DNA from: Actinomycetota bacterium
GTDB taxonomy: Bacteria > Actinomycetota > Humimicrobiia > Humimicrobiales > Humimicrobiaceae
Length of the DNA stretch: 10,217 bases
Assembly: GCA_023488645.1 (NCBI GenBank)
Contig: JAMDDL010000059.1
Location: 1 to 10,217 of the forward strand
Reading direction: 5' to 3'
Shown in pieces: positions 1 to 7,028 of the stretch. Made by a program: the position numbers and the translations under genes. Numbering within the stretch: position 1 is the stretch's first letter; each line of letters begins with the position of its first letter. The notes beneath the pieces are model-generated. The model ran no database searches and had not been told where the DNA came from. It saw only the letters and a list, made by a program, of their open reading frames with translations.

Positions 1-491
1 CATTCAGGACACATTAAAAAATCAGCCATTGTTGTATTTTGCCTGTCATAAGGAAGTTTTTTAATTATGGTAAATCTGGGACCGCAATTCGTACAGTTTG
101 TAAAAGCATAATTAAATCTTCTTTTATTTTTATTGTTGTTAATATCCCTGACGCATTTACTGCATGTTGCAAGATCAGGAGAAACAAGCTGAAATTTTTC
201 TTCAGAAGGTTTGCTTTTTATTATTTTAAAATCATTAAAAGGCAGATTTGCTATTTTTCTTACCTTAATATCTTCTATTACGGCAGGCTCAGGTTTTTGT
301 GATTTTATTTTTAATATAAAATCATTGACTTCATTTTCATCGGCTGAATTTATCCTAATAATTACTCCTGATGTTGTATTGCAAACATCACCGTGCAATT
401 TGGAATTTGAAGCTAATTTATATATGAAAGGTCTAAATCCCACACCTTGAACTATTCCTGTTATTTCAATCTGAAATGTTTTTGAAATCAT
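1..491 (-). CDS. hypF: Carbamoyltransferase HypF, N-terminal part (cut by window edge)
   Basis: HypF uses carbamoyl phosphate and ATP to carbamoylate the C-terminal cysteine of HypE, the first step in making the cyanide ligands of [NiFe]-hydrogenases; it acts in the cytoplasm. The minus-strand frame starts with ATG at 491 and stays open to base 1, giving 163 residues. Residues 1 to about 90 form an acylphosphatase-like domain with the signature GIVQGVGFRPF (12-22), including the catalytic-type arginine R20. Then come the zinc-finger cysteines C110-x2-C113 and C133-x2-C136 in the typical context NCTNCGPRFTII, followed by LPYDR, TTM and MCPE at the edge, where the next zinc pair begins. HypF is usually about 750 residues, so the YrdC-like and Kae1-like domains lie outside the window. 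No Shine-Dalgarno sequence precedes the ATG. It is divergent from the restriction operon, which is probably an unrelated neighbour. Family assignment is very secure. Confidence 0.95.
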   Translation of the reverse strand, partial: MISKTFQIEITGIVQGVGFRPFIYKLASNSKLHGDVCNTTSGVIIRINSADENEVNDFILKIKSQKPEPAVIEDIKVRKIANLPFNDFKIIKSKPSEEKFQLVSPDLATCSKCVRDINNNKNKRRFNYAFTNCTNCGPRFTIIKKLPYDRQNTTMADFLMCPE

Positions 492-672
492 TAAATTTTA
501 TATAAGTTTTTAAATAATTTTTAAAGACAATCATGTTATTATACCATGTGATGAAAATCAACTTTAAATATTTTAGAATAATCTTAAAGTTAATCTTAAA
601 GTTAAATTTGCTAAACTTAGATTATAAAAGTTATAATATTTAAAAAATTAAATAAATTGATATTCAGAATAA
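492..672. promoter_or_regulatory. Divergent hypF / res control region with repeated TTAAAGTT boxes
   Basis: This 181-bp gap drives two genes pointing apart. For res (plus) there is a plausible sigma70-type promoter: TTGCTA at 608-613, 18 bases, TATAAT at 632-637, about 35 bases before the ATG at 673. For hypF (minus) a TATAAT lies at 543-538, with a weak -35 (TTAAAG, 567-562). A perfect 12-bp tandem repeat, ATCTTAAAGTTA, occupies 581-592 and 593-604, directly upstream of the res -35. The core TTAAAGTT is present twice forward (584-591, 596-603) and once inverted (AACTTTAA, 560-567), the inverted copy covering the weak hypF -35. This is what a shared regulator site could look like. In DNA this AT-rich, chance matches are common, so the promoter calls are moderate and the operator call is tentative. 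Confidence 0.45.
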
Positions 673-3660
673 ATGAACAATCCTATTTTAAACTCACCAT
701 ACTCAGAGCCTTTAAGACACTTTAAGTCTGATGAGAAAGGCATTACAGATGAAATCCTTGACTTCAGAAGACCCAGCAGCTATTACATTCCTGTTCCTAA
801 GGCAAAAACGGCACAGCAACAGTTTAACCTGAATATTTCCGAAGGTGCTTACGGAAGTGAACTTCAGAAAGAAAATGAATTTATAAATAAGGTCAGAGAT
901 TATGTCAAAGAATGGCGGATGTCAGGCTGGCCGGGACTAACCAGGATATCAAGAGATTTGCTCTCTTACTGGAATGATGAAAACAGGGAAAATAAACTGT
1001 TTTTCTGCCAGATTGAAGCTCTTGAAACATTTATGTATTTGAATGAAGTTGCAGAAAAATCAGGCCAAAACTGGATAATTAATGATATCAAGAAAGCAAA
1101 TACGGGTGCCAATCCGGGCTTATTCAGAATTGCATTTAAAATGGCAACCGGAACAGGCAAAACAGTAGTAATGTCTATGATTATAGCCTATCAAACACTA
1201 AATAAAATTAGATACCCTCAAGACACAAAATTTACTGATGCTTTTGTCATTATTACACCGGGAATCACTATAAAAGACCGATTAAATGTTCTTAAACCTC
1301 AAGAATATAGAAATTATTACAAGGAAAGAGATATAGTTTCATCTCCTGATCTGGAATTATTGCAGCAGGCAAACATATTTATAACCAATTTTCATCAATT
1401 GGAATTAAGGCAAAACCAGAGATTTCAAGTAAGTTCAATTATGAAGGCTGCTGGTTTGATAAAAGATGAAGTTGTTAAGGAATCTCCCAATACCATGATC
1501 AATAGATTATTTAAGGGAATTCTTAATAAACCCAGAATCCTGGTTATAAATGATGAAGCTCATCATTGCTATCGTGAAAAACCACAAGACAGCAGATTAA
1601 TCGATGAAGAGAAATTAACAGGTGAAAACAGGAAAGAAGCAGATGAAAATTCTAAGGCAGCCCGCGTATGGATTAACGGACTTGATGCATTATCGAAAAA
1701 AATTGCTGTTAATGGCATAATAGATCTTTCCGCAACTCCTTATTTTTTAAGCGGTTCAGGATATAAGGAGGGCACGCTTTTCCCATGGGTTGTGTATGAT
1801 TTTTCATTACTTGATGCTCTTGAGTGCGGCATAGTAAAAATACCCCGTCTTCCTGTAGAATCAGACAATATCTCAAGGGATGATGTACCTGAATTCAGGA
1901 ATTTGTGGTTTCACATTAGGGAAAATCTGCCAAAAAAGGGATTGAGAACAGGAAACTACGATCTATCTGTGGTAGATTTAACTAAAACTCTGCAGGAAGC
2001 ACTCTACTCACTTTATGGAAGCTATGAGAAATATTACCTCGAATATGAAAAATTGAGGAAAGAAAATACTGCTGTAATGCCCCCTGTGATGATAGTTGTT
2101 TGCAATAATACTGCAGTCTCGGAACTTGTGTATAGATGGATAGCCGGATATGAGAGAGAACTTTCCGCTGGTGGTAAAAGAATTGAAAAGGGAAATTTGG
2201 AAATTTTCAGAAATGAGGATGGTATAAGATTTTATGATCGTCCAAATACACTTTTAATTGACAGTGCCCAGATTGAAAGTGGAGAAAAAATAAGCGATGA
2301 ATTTAAAAAGGTATTTAAAAAAGAAATTGAAGATTTTCGTAAAGAATACAGACGAAGATTTCAGGGCAGAGATGAACCGTCAGATGAAGAATTGCTCAGA
2401 GAAGTAATGAATACGGTAGGCAAACCAGAAAAACTTGGCGAAAATATTAAATGTGTTGTTTCAGTATCGATGCTTACAGAAGGTTGGGATACAAATACTG
2501 TAACACATATTCTTGGAATACGCGCATTTTCCACGCAGCTTCTATGCGAACAGGTAGTAGGTAGAGCCTTGCGTCGAGTGGATTACAATGTAGATGAGTC
2601 AACAGGTCTAATGAACCCCGAATATGCAGAAGTATATGGAGTGCCCTTTAATTTTCTTAGGGTCGAAGGCAATGCTGCACCTCAAGTCCCCAAAATAGTC
2701 CATCGTGTTTATGCACTGCAGGACCGAAAGCAGTACGAGATTACTTTTCCCCGAGTTGAAGGATATAGGTATGAACTAGACGAATCTAAGCTGGCTTCTC
2801 ATTTTACTAAAGATTCATTTACTATAATTGAAAATGAGCCTACAGAGGTTATTTCAAGAGGAGTAATAGGAGAAGAAACTATCGATACCCTTGAAAAGAT
2901 AAAAGAACGCCGTGAAGGTGAAGTAATTGCATTACTGACCAGTGAAATTTTAAGGCGTTATTATACAGATAGTGAAGGCAATAAAAAATACTGGTTATTT
3001 CCACAAATAAAAAAGATAGTCCAGGATTATGTAAAGAATCATGTGGAACTAAAAGATAGGATGGTAATAGGTTATTTATCAATTGGAGAATATTTTACAG
3101 GTGCATGTTCTAAAATCCAGCAGGCTATTGTCGACGAGAGCCTTTTAAGCCAAAACAGGAAAAAACTTTTCCCAATACTTGCTCAATTTGACATGGTTGG
3201 CTCAACACGATACGTGGATTTTCTTACTACTAAAGAGGTCAGGGAAACAATAAAAAGCCATATAAATTATGTAGTAGCTGATACGGAGGAGTGGGAGCAG
3301 GGAGTTGCAAAAAAACTTGAACAGATGACTGAAGTTATTTCATATGTCAAAAACCAGAATTTGGGTTTCTATATTCCATATGAGTACCGGGGGATATCCC
3401 ACCAGTATTTACCGGATTTTATTACAAGAATTGAAATGTCTGACAAATCAATATTAAATCTTATAATTGAAGTAACAGGTAAAAGGGATGATAAAAAAGC
3501 AATTAAGGTAAATACAGCAAGAGAAATGTGGATTCCAGCTATTAATAATATATCCAGATTTGGAAAATGGGCATTTATGGAGATTTCTGATATTTATGAT
3601 ACGCAAAATCTGATTCGTGCAGGAATTGAAAGTGGTTTTGATAAATTAACAGGGGATTAA
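673..3660 (+). CDS. Type III-like restriction subunit Res (SF2 helicase-nuclease)
   Basis: This 995-residue protein is the ATP-driven DNA translocase and endonuclease half of a restriction-modification system. Superfamily 2 motifs appear in order: Walker A ATGTGKT (158-164), motif Ia FVIITPG (191-197), motif II DEAH (294-297), motif III SATP (353-356), TEGWD (602-606) and the arginine-rich motif VI QVVGRALRR (627-635). Near the C-terminus LPDF (D915), then IIEVTGK (E933, K937), fits the D...ExK core of a PD-(D/E)xK nuclease, as in type III Res proteins. Length is in the family's usual range of about 900-1000. The ATG at 673 follows an in-frame TAA at 670-672 and the next methionine is residue 83, so the start is well fixed, although there is no clear Shine-Dalgarno sequence. 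The stop lies 2 bases before mod, so the two are surely co-transcribed. The order res-mod is the reverse of classical type III operons (mod-res). All key residues are present and the gene looks intact. Confidence 0.92.
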   Translation: MNNPILNSPYSEPLRHFKSDEKGITDEILDFRRPSSYYIPVPKAKTAQQQFNLNISEGAYGSELQKENEFINKVRDYVKEWRMSGWPGLTRISRDLLSYWNDENRENKLFFCQIEALETFMYLNEVAEKSGQNWIINDIKKANTGANPGLFRIAFKMATGTGKTVVMSMIIAYQTLNKIRYPQDTKFTDAFVIITPGITIKDRLNVLKPQEYRNYYKERDIVSSPDLELLQQANIFITNFHQLELRQNQRFQVSSIMKAAGLIKDEVVKESPNTMINRLFKGILNKPRILVINDEAHHCYREKPQDSRLIDEEKLTGENRKEADENSKAARVWINGLDALSKKIAVNGIIDLSATPYFLSGSGYKEGTLFPWVVYDFSLLDALECGIVKIPRLPVESDNISRDDVPEFRNLWFHIRENLPKKGLRTGNYDLSVVDLTKTLQEALYSLYGSYEKYYLEYEKLRKENTAVMPPVMIVVCNNTAVSELVYRWIAGYERELSAGGKRIEKGNLEIFRNEDGIRFYDRPNTLLIDSAQIESGEKISDEFKKVFKKEIEDFRKEYRRRFQGRDEPSDEELLREVMNTVGKPEKLGENIKCVVSVSMLTEGWDTNTVTHILGIRAFSTQLLCEQVVGRALRRVDYNVDESTGLMNPEYAEVYGVPFNFLRVEGNAAPQVPKIVHRVYALQDRKQYEITFPRVEGYRYELDESKLASHFTKDSFTIIENEPTEVISRGVIGEETIDTLEKIKERREGEVIALLTSEILRRYYTDSEGNKKYWLFPQIKKIVQDYVKNHVELKDRMVIGYLSIGEYFTGACSKIQQAIVDESLLSQNRKKLFPILAQFDMVGSTRYVDFLTTKEVRETIKSHINYVVADTEEWEQGVAKKLEQMTEVISYVKNQNLGFYIPYEYRGISHQYLPDFITRIEMSDKSILNLIIEVTGKRDDKKAIKVNTAREMWIPAINNISRFGKWAFMEISDIYDTQNLIRAGIESGFDKLTGD

Positions 3661-3662
3661 TT

Positions 3663-6023
3663 ATGGCAGTAAAAAGAAAAAAACAAGTAGTAACAGATGC
3701 AGCTCCGGTGGCATCTTATAAGTTTGAAGATAAAAGAAAAAGAATACCCACACAGGAAGAGTCTGAAAAGCTGTCTGCTTCAGAAAAACAACCTGTAAAG
3801 AAAAAATACGATTATGACCCATCACTTGACCCTCAGCTTGTCTGGTCAGGAAAGAAAGAAGCAGGGAGTGAATTTGAAGTTGCAACTGTACCTGTTTATG
3901 TTCAGGAAAAAATAGCTCCAGAAGCAATAATTGCACGATTAAAGGCTGGTGTCAGTGATAGTTCTCAGATGCTGCTTTTTGGTGAAACTGCACAAGAGCA
4001 GTTTGGAAAAGCTATAGAGTTTTATAAACATGAGGATAACTGGCAGAACAGGATGATACTTGGTGACAGCCTGCTTGTAATGAACAGCTTGCTTGATAAA
4101 GAAGGTATGAGAGGCAAAATCCAGATAATCTATATTGATCCTCCTTATGGAATAAAGTTTGGTTCAAACTGGCAGGTTTCTACTCGTAAAAGGGATGTAA
4201 AAGACAATAAAATCGATGACTTCATTCGCCAACCTGAGCAGATCAAGGCATTCAGGGATACTTGGGAGTTAGGAATTCATTCATATCTGTCGTATTTAAG
4301 AGATAGATTAATTTTAGCAAGAGAACTTTTAACTGAAAGTGGTTCATGTTTCGTTCAGATAAATGATGAAAATGTTCATTTGGTGCGAAATATCATGGAC
4401 GAAGTTTTTGGAAGTGATAATTTTATTAATCAATTAGGCTTCAGAACTGCTATGACAAAACCAACTGATCGCCTTAATAACATTTTTGACTATATTTTAT
4501 GGTATGCAAAACATGAGATTAATTTAAAATATAGACCTTTATATGTTAAAAGAGAATATAAAGATGAGAATGAAATTGTTGGAACACAACAAATAGAAGC
4601 AAGTGTACCTCAGGCGATTTATAGTTTTAATTATAAAGGTAAATTATATAATCCTAAAAATGGTTGGAGAGTTTCTGAAAAAAGCTTAAAAAAACTAGCT
4701 GAATTAAATAGATTATATACTTCAGGGACGTTACGTTTTATTAGGTATACTAAAGATTTTCCATATATTCAATATGATAATATTTGGAATACCCAATTGT
4801 CTGAACAGAATAAAAGTTATGTAGTTCAAACAAGTATTGAAGTAATTAAGCGTTGTGTTCTTATGACAACCGATCCAGGTGATCTTGTGCTTGATCCTAC
4901 ATGTGGTTCTGGCACAACTGCTTATGTTGCCGAACAATGGGGAAGAAGGTGGATTACAATTGATACTTCACGGGTTGCGCTTGCACTGGCACGAACTCGA
5001 CTTATGACAGCAAAATATTCTTATTATAAACTTAAAGAACAGGATAGTATCAATGCCGGCTTTGAATATAAGACTGTTCCTCATGTAACATTAAAATCAC
5101 TTGCAAATGATGAAGAACCTGAGCAGGAAATATTATATGACCAGCCTTTGGAGGATAAAAATATTATAAGAGTAACAGGGCCTTTTACAGTTGAATCTCT
5201 TTCACCTCATCGTATTTCTGATGCACAGGAAATGATTTCATCTGAGAGATTTGTAGATACAGTAATTGAGAATATGCTAAGAGCAGGAGTGCAAACCGGG
5301 GGAAAAGATGCAAGAGTTGAATTTTTAAATCTAGATATAATCCCAAGCGGTCCTGAAGTTCAGGCAGTTGGGGAATATAAAACAAAAGAAGGTCCCAAAA
5401 AAGTTGCAGTTGCCATTGGACCTGAGTTTGGAAGCCTGGATGATGATTTCATTATTGATGCATCAAATGTTGCAAAAAAGTTTGCAGAGTTATTAATTGT
5501 AGCTGCAACCTCATTTGATGCTTCAGCGATTTCAGTTCCTGCTGAGATTGATGGTTTAAAAATAATGAGAGTGAAAATAAACCCCGACCTTTCAATGGGA
5601 GACTTGCTTAAGAAAACAGGGTCAGGAAACCTGTTTATTGCTTTCGGAGAGCCTGAACTTAAAGTAAAAGAAACCAAAAAAGGAATAGTTGTTGAAATAC
5701 TGGGAGTTGATGTATATGACCCTGTAAAGGCAGAAATCCGCTCAAGCGGTTCAGGAAATCTGGAATATGATATTGCTGCCTGGTTTATAGATACGAATTA
5801 CAATGGTGAAGCATTTTTTGTTACCCATGCATATTTTCTTGGAAATGATAAACCCTATAAAAAATTAAGAAAAGCACTTAAAGCTAACATCGATGAATCT
5901 ATATGGGAAGAATTATATTCAACTGTATCTCGACCCTTTCAAAAGCCACAGACAGGAAAAATTGCAGTAAAAGTTATCAATCATTTTGGCGACGAAGTAA
6001 TGAAAGTTATTGAAATCAGGTAA
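3663..6023 (+). CDS. Site-specific DNA methyltransferase Mod (adenine-N6/cytosine-N4 type)
   Basis: A 786-residue methyltransferase that should both set the target sequence and protect host DNA for the Res protein encoded just upstream. The catalytic motif DPPY is at 159-162 and the S-adenosylmethionine-binding motif DPTCGSGTTA at 411-420. This order (catalytic before SAM-binding) marks the beta class, used by type III Mod enzymes, most of which make N6-methyladenine. The segment between them (about 250-385) should contain the target-recognition domain. The N-terminus (1-75) is rich in lysine and glutamate and looks poorly ordered. A long C-terminal part (about 460-786) follows the catalytic domain, longer than in a minimal enzyme; it includes VTGPFTVESLSPHRI, and I cannot assign a function to it. 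The ATG is 2 bases after the res stop; the GGGGA just upstream (in the last res codons) may serve as the ribosome-binding site, implying translational coupling. Gene intact. The recognition segment has a different base composition from its flanks. Confidence 0.92.
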   Translation: MAVKRKKQVVTDAAPVASYKFEDKRKRIPTQEESEKLSASEKQPVKKKYDYDPSLDPQLVWSGKKEAGSEFEVATVPVYVQEKIAPEAIIARLKAGVSDSSQMLLFGETAQEQFGKAIEFYKHEDNWQNRMILGDSLLVMNSLLDKEGMRGKIQIIYIDPPYGIKFGSNWQVSTRKRDVKDNKIDDFIRQPEQIKAFRDTWELGIHSYLSYLRDRLILARELLTESGSCFVQINDENVHLVRNIMDEVFGSDNFINQLGFRTAMTKPTDRLNNIFDYILWYAKHEINLKYRPLYVKREYKDENEIVGTQQIEASVPQAIYSFNYKGKLYNPKNGWRVSEKSLKKLAELNRLYTSGTLRFIRYTKDFPYIQYDNIWNTQLSEQNKSYVVQTSIEVIKRCVLMTTDPGDLVLDPTCGSGTTAYVAEQWGRRWITIDTSRVALALARTRLMTAKYSYYKLKEQDSINAGFEYKTVPHVTLKSLANDEEPEQEILYDQPLEDKNIIRVTGPFTVESLSPHRISDAQEMISSERFVDTVIENMLRAGVQTGGKDARVEFLNLDIIPSGPEVQAVGEYKTKEGPKKVAVAIGPEFGSLDDDFIIDASNVAKKFAELLIVAATSFDASAISVPAEIDGLKIMRVKINPDLSMGDLLKKTGSGNLFIAFGEPELKVKETKKGIVVEILGVDVYDPVKAEIRSSGSGNLEYDIAAWFIDTNYNGEAFFVTHAYFLGNDKPYKKLRKALKANIDESIWEELYSTVSRPFQKPQTGKIAVKVINHFGDEVMKVIEIR
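4430..4860 (+). other. Low-GC target-recognition segment inside mod
   Basis: Within mod, the stretch between the DPPY half and the SAM-binding half is visibly more AT-rich than the rest. By hand count, 4501-4740 has 64 G/C of 240 (about 27%), against 102 of 240 (about 42%) at 3841-4080 and about 38% at 4921-5160. It codes for roughly residues 255-400, the position of the target-recognition domain in beta-class type III Mod enzymes, with many AAA, AAT, TAT and TTA codons. The reading frame stays open and the joints are clean. The simplest reading is a domain swap that changed the DNA target while keeping the catalytic frame. Boundaries are approximate. Confidence 0.55.
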
Positions 6024-6086
6024 CTTTAAAACTAATGGGTACGGATTTTATTAAACGGAAAAATTCATGATATCTGCAATAAAAAA

Positions 6087-6176
6087 TACTTCACTCGGAG
6101 CAATCCGCTAAAACTATCCACTTAAGGAAGTGTGAACTTCACACGTGTCATTAAGCGGACTGCTCCGAATGAAGTA
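6087..6176. repeat. Nested inverted-repeat element, about 90 bp (MITE-like or terminator/structured RNA)
   Basis: Two near-perfect arms face each other: the left arm 6087-6111 (begins TACTTCACTCGGAGCA) and the right arm 6151-6176 (ends TGCTCCGAATGAAGTA) pair over about 25 bases with two substitutions and one indel. The central part holds a second palindrome, GTGTGAACTTCACAC (6130-6144), an overlapping alternative hairpin CACTT-AAGG-AAGTG (6119-6132) and ACACGTGT (6141-6148). The element is far richer in GC than its surroundings. Read on the minus strand, the outer stem is followed by ATTTTTTATT (6088-6079), so it could end transcripts coming from the right; on the plus strand no T-run follows. 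The size and nested palindromes also suit a small non-autonomous mobile element or repeat family. No flanking target-site duplication is obvious. Confidence 0.7.
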
Positions 6177-6430
6177 TCATTAAAACATATATCATATTTT
6201 GCAAAACAAGTAAATACATTTCTAATTGAAATTTCATTGTAGGAATTCAAAAATAGTTAAATGTTATAAAAAATAATCTAATTTTAACAAAAATATGAGT
6301 TTATTTTTTAAACTTACAGGAAACTAAAGATAAAAATAAAGATTAGGCAATATTAAATAGTAAAATAATTCTCTGGGCAAAATTTGGAGATGGCAAAATA
6401 AAAGGATCTTAAAATGGATGGCTTAATCTT
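6177..6430. other. AT-rich gene-free stretch
   Basis: Between the inverted-repeat element and the transposase remnant there is no open frame with protein-like character on either strand, no tRNA-like or rRNA-like segment and no clear repeat. Short poly-A and poly-T runs dominate. It may include an eroded end of the insertion element whose transposase tail lies to the right, but I could not identify matching terminal repeats. Confidence 0.4.
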
Positions 6431-6793
6431 TCAGTCCAAGTCTTTTTTAGCTTCATCAAGACCTATTCTAAGAAATATTTTACATGGAGCTCTTACGATA
6501 AGTATATATTCTTCCACATTAAATATTACAAAATAGTTTTCTGAAAGTACAATAAGTTTATAAATATTGCTCATATCCTTATCTATTATTCCTCTTATCC
6601 CTCTGTTGGTAAGTTTTTTTCCAAGTTCTGTTTGAAAGCTGGCATTAAGTAAATACATAATAGTGTTAAGTATTGTGTGTGTTGTGATTGTAGCTTTTTT
6701 ATTCATGGGAATTTTTGCAAGATTTAAGCCTTGTTTAAGTTTTCTAAAGAGGCTGTTTTTAATAAGGGTTCTATGCAGTAATTTATTTATATA
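6431..6793 (-). pseudogene. Transposase C-terminal remnant (DDE family), with an odd tail
   Basis: The minus-strand frame is open for 120 codons but has no start until an ATG at 6706. Its first part, HRTLIKNSLFRKLKQGLNLA followed by IPMNKK and HTILNTIMYLLNA, matches the closing segment of IS4/ISNCY-like DDE transposases, which typically read RT-VERVFSRLK-G-NL...THALL-CI--LL. The glutamate of the usual VER motif is not present (IKN), the rest of the transposase is missing, and two stop codons (6800-6802, 6794-6796) interrupt the same frame further upstream, where IYDWIYNNLD can still be read (to about 6871). The last 60 or so residues (IYKLIVLSENYFVIF ... GLDEAKKDLD) do not look like transposase and faintly resemble the second half of a Roadblock/LC7 domain, so the frame may join two remnants. 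Assignment as transposase rests on pattern recognition only. Confidence 0.5.
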
Positions 6794-7028
6794 TCATTTT
6801 TAACGGACTATCTTTTTTGACAAGAGCGATTTTTTATCAAGGTTGTTGTAAATCCAATCATAGATAGAAATTAATTAAATGCCATATTTTTTAGTAGTCC
6901 ATTTAAAATATTTTTTATAAAGTTCTTTGAAAGAAAAATTTTAGCAGGATAAATTTTTGTCATGAAATTTTATAATTATCTTATTATTTTGTTGAGAATT
7001 AAATTATTACAAATAATTTTTATATTTT
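6794..7028. other. Degraded AT-rich stretch left of the SIR2-like gene
   Basis: No intact gene. The minus strand shows short protein-like pieces in two frames, including a 30-codon frame from an ATG at 6963 to a stop at 6871-6873 and IYDWIYNNLDKK just after it in another frame. These may be further debris of the element whose transposase tail lies at 6431-6793, but I cannot identify them. Immediately downstream of the SIR2-like stop (minus strand) there are only A/T runs and no convincing terminator hairpin. Confidence 0.35.

Noticed and set aside
39..450. Two overlapping plus-strand open frames (39-302 and 211-450)
   Set aside because: They lie antisense to the clearly recognisable hypF coding sequence and have no protein-like motif of their own.
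603..610. TAAATTTG, matching the Bacteroidota -7 promoter element TAnnTTTG
   Set aside because: A single match in AT-rich DNA proves little, it lies 62 bases before the ATG, and a better-spaced TTGCTA/TATAAT pair is adjacent; I did not use it to assign the organism.
5360..5677. Minus-strand 105-codon open frame inside mod
   Set aside because: It is antisense to the conserved, uninterrupted Mod C-terminal coding sequence and has no recognisable domain.
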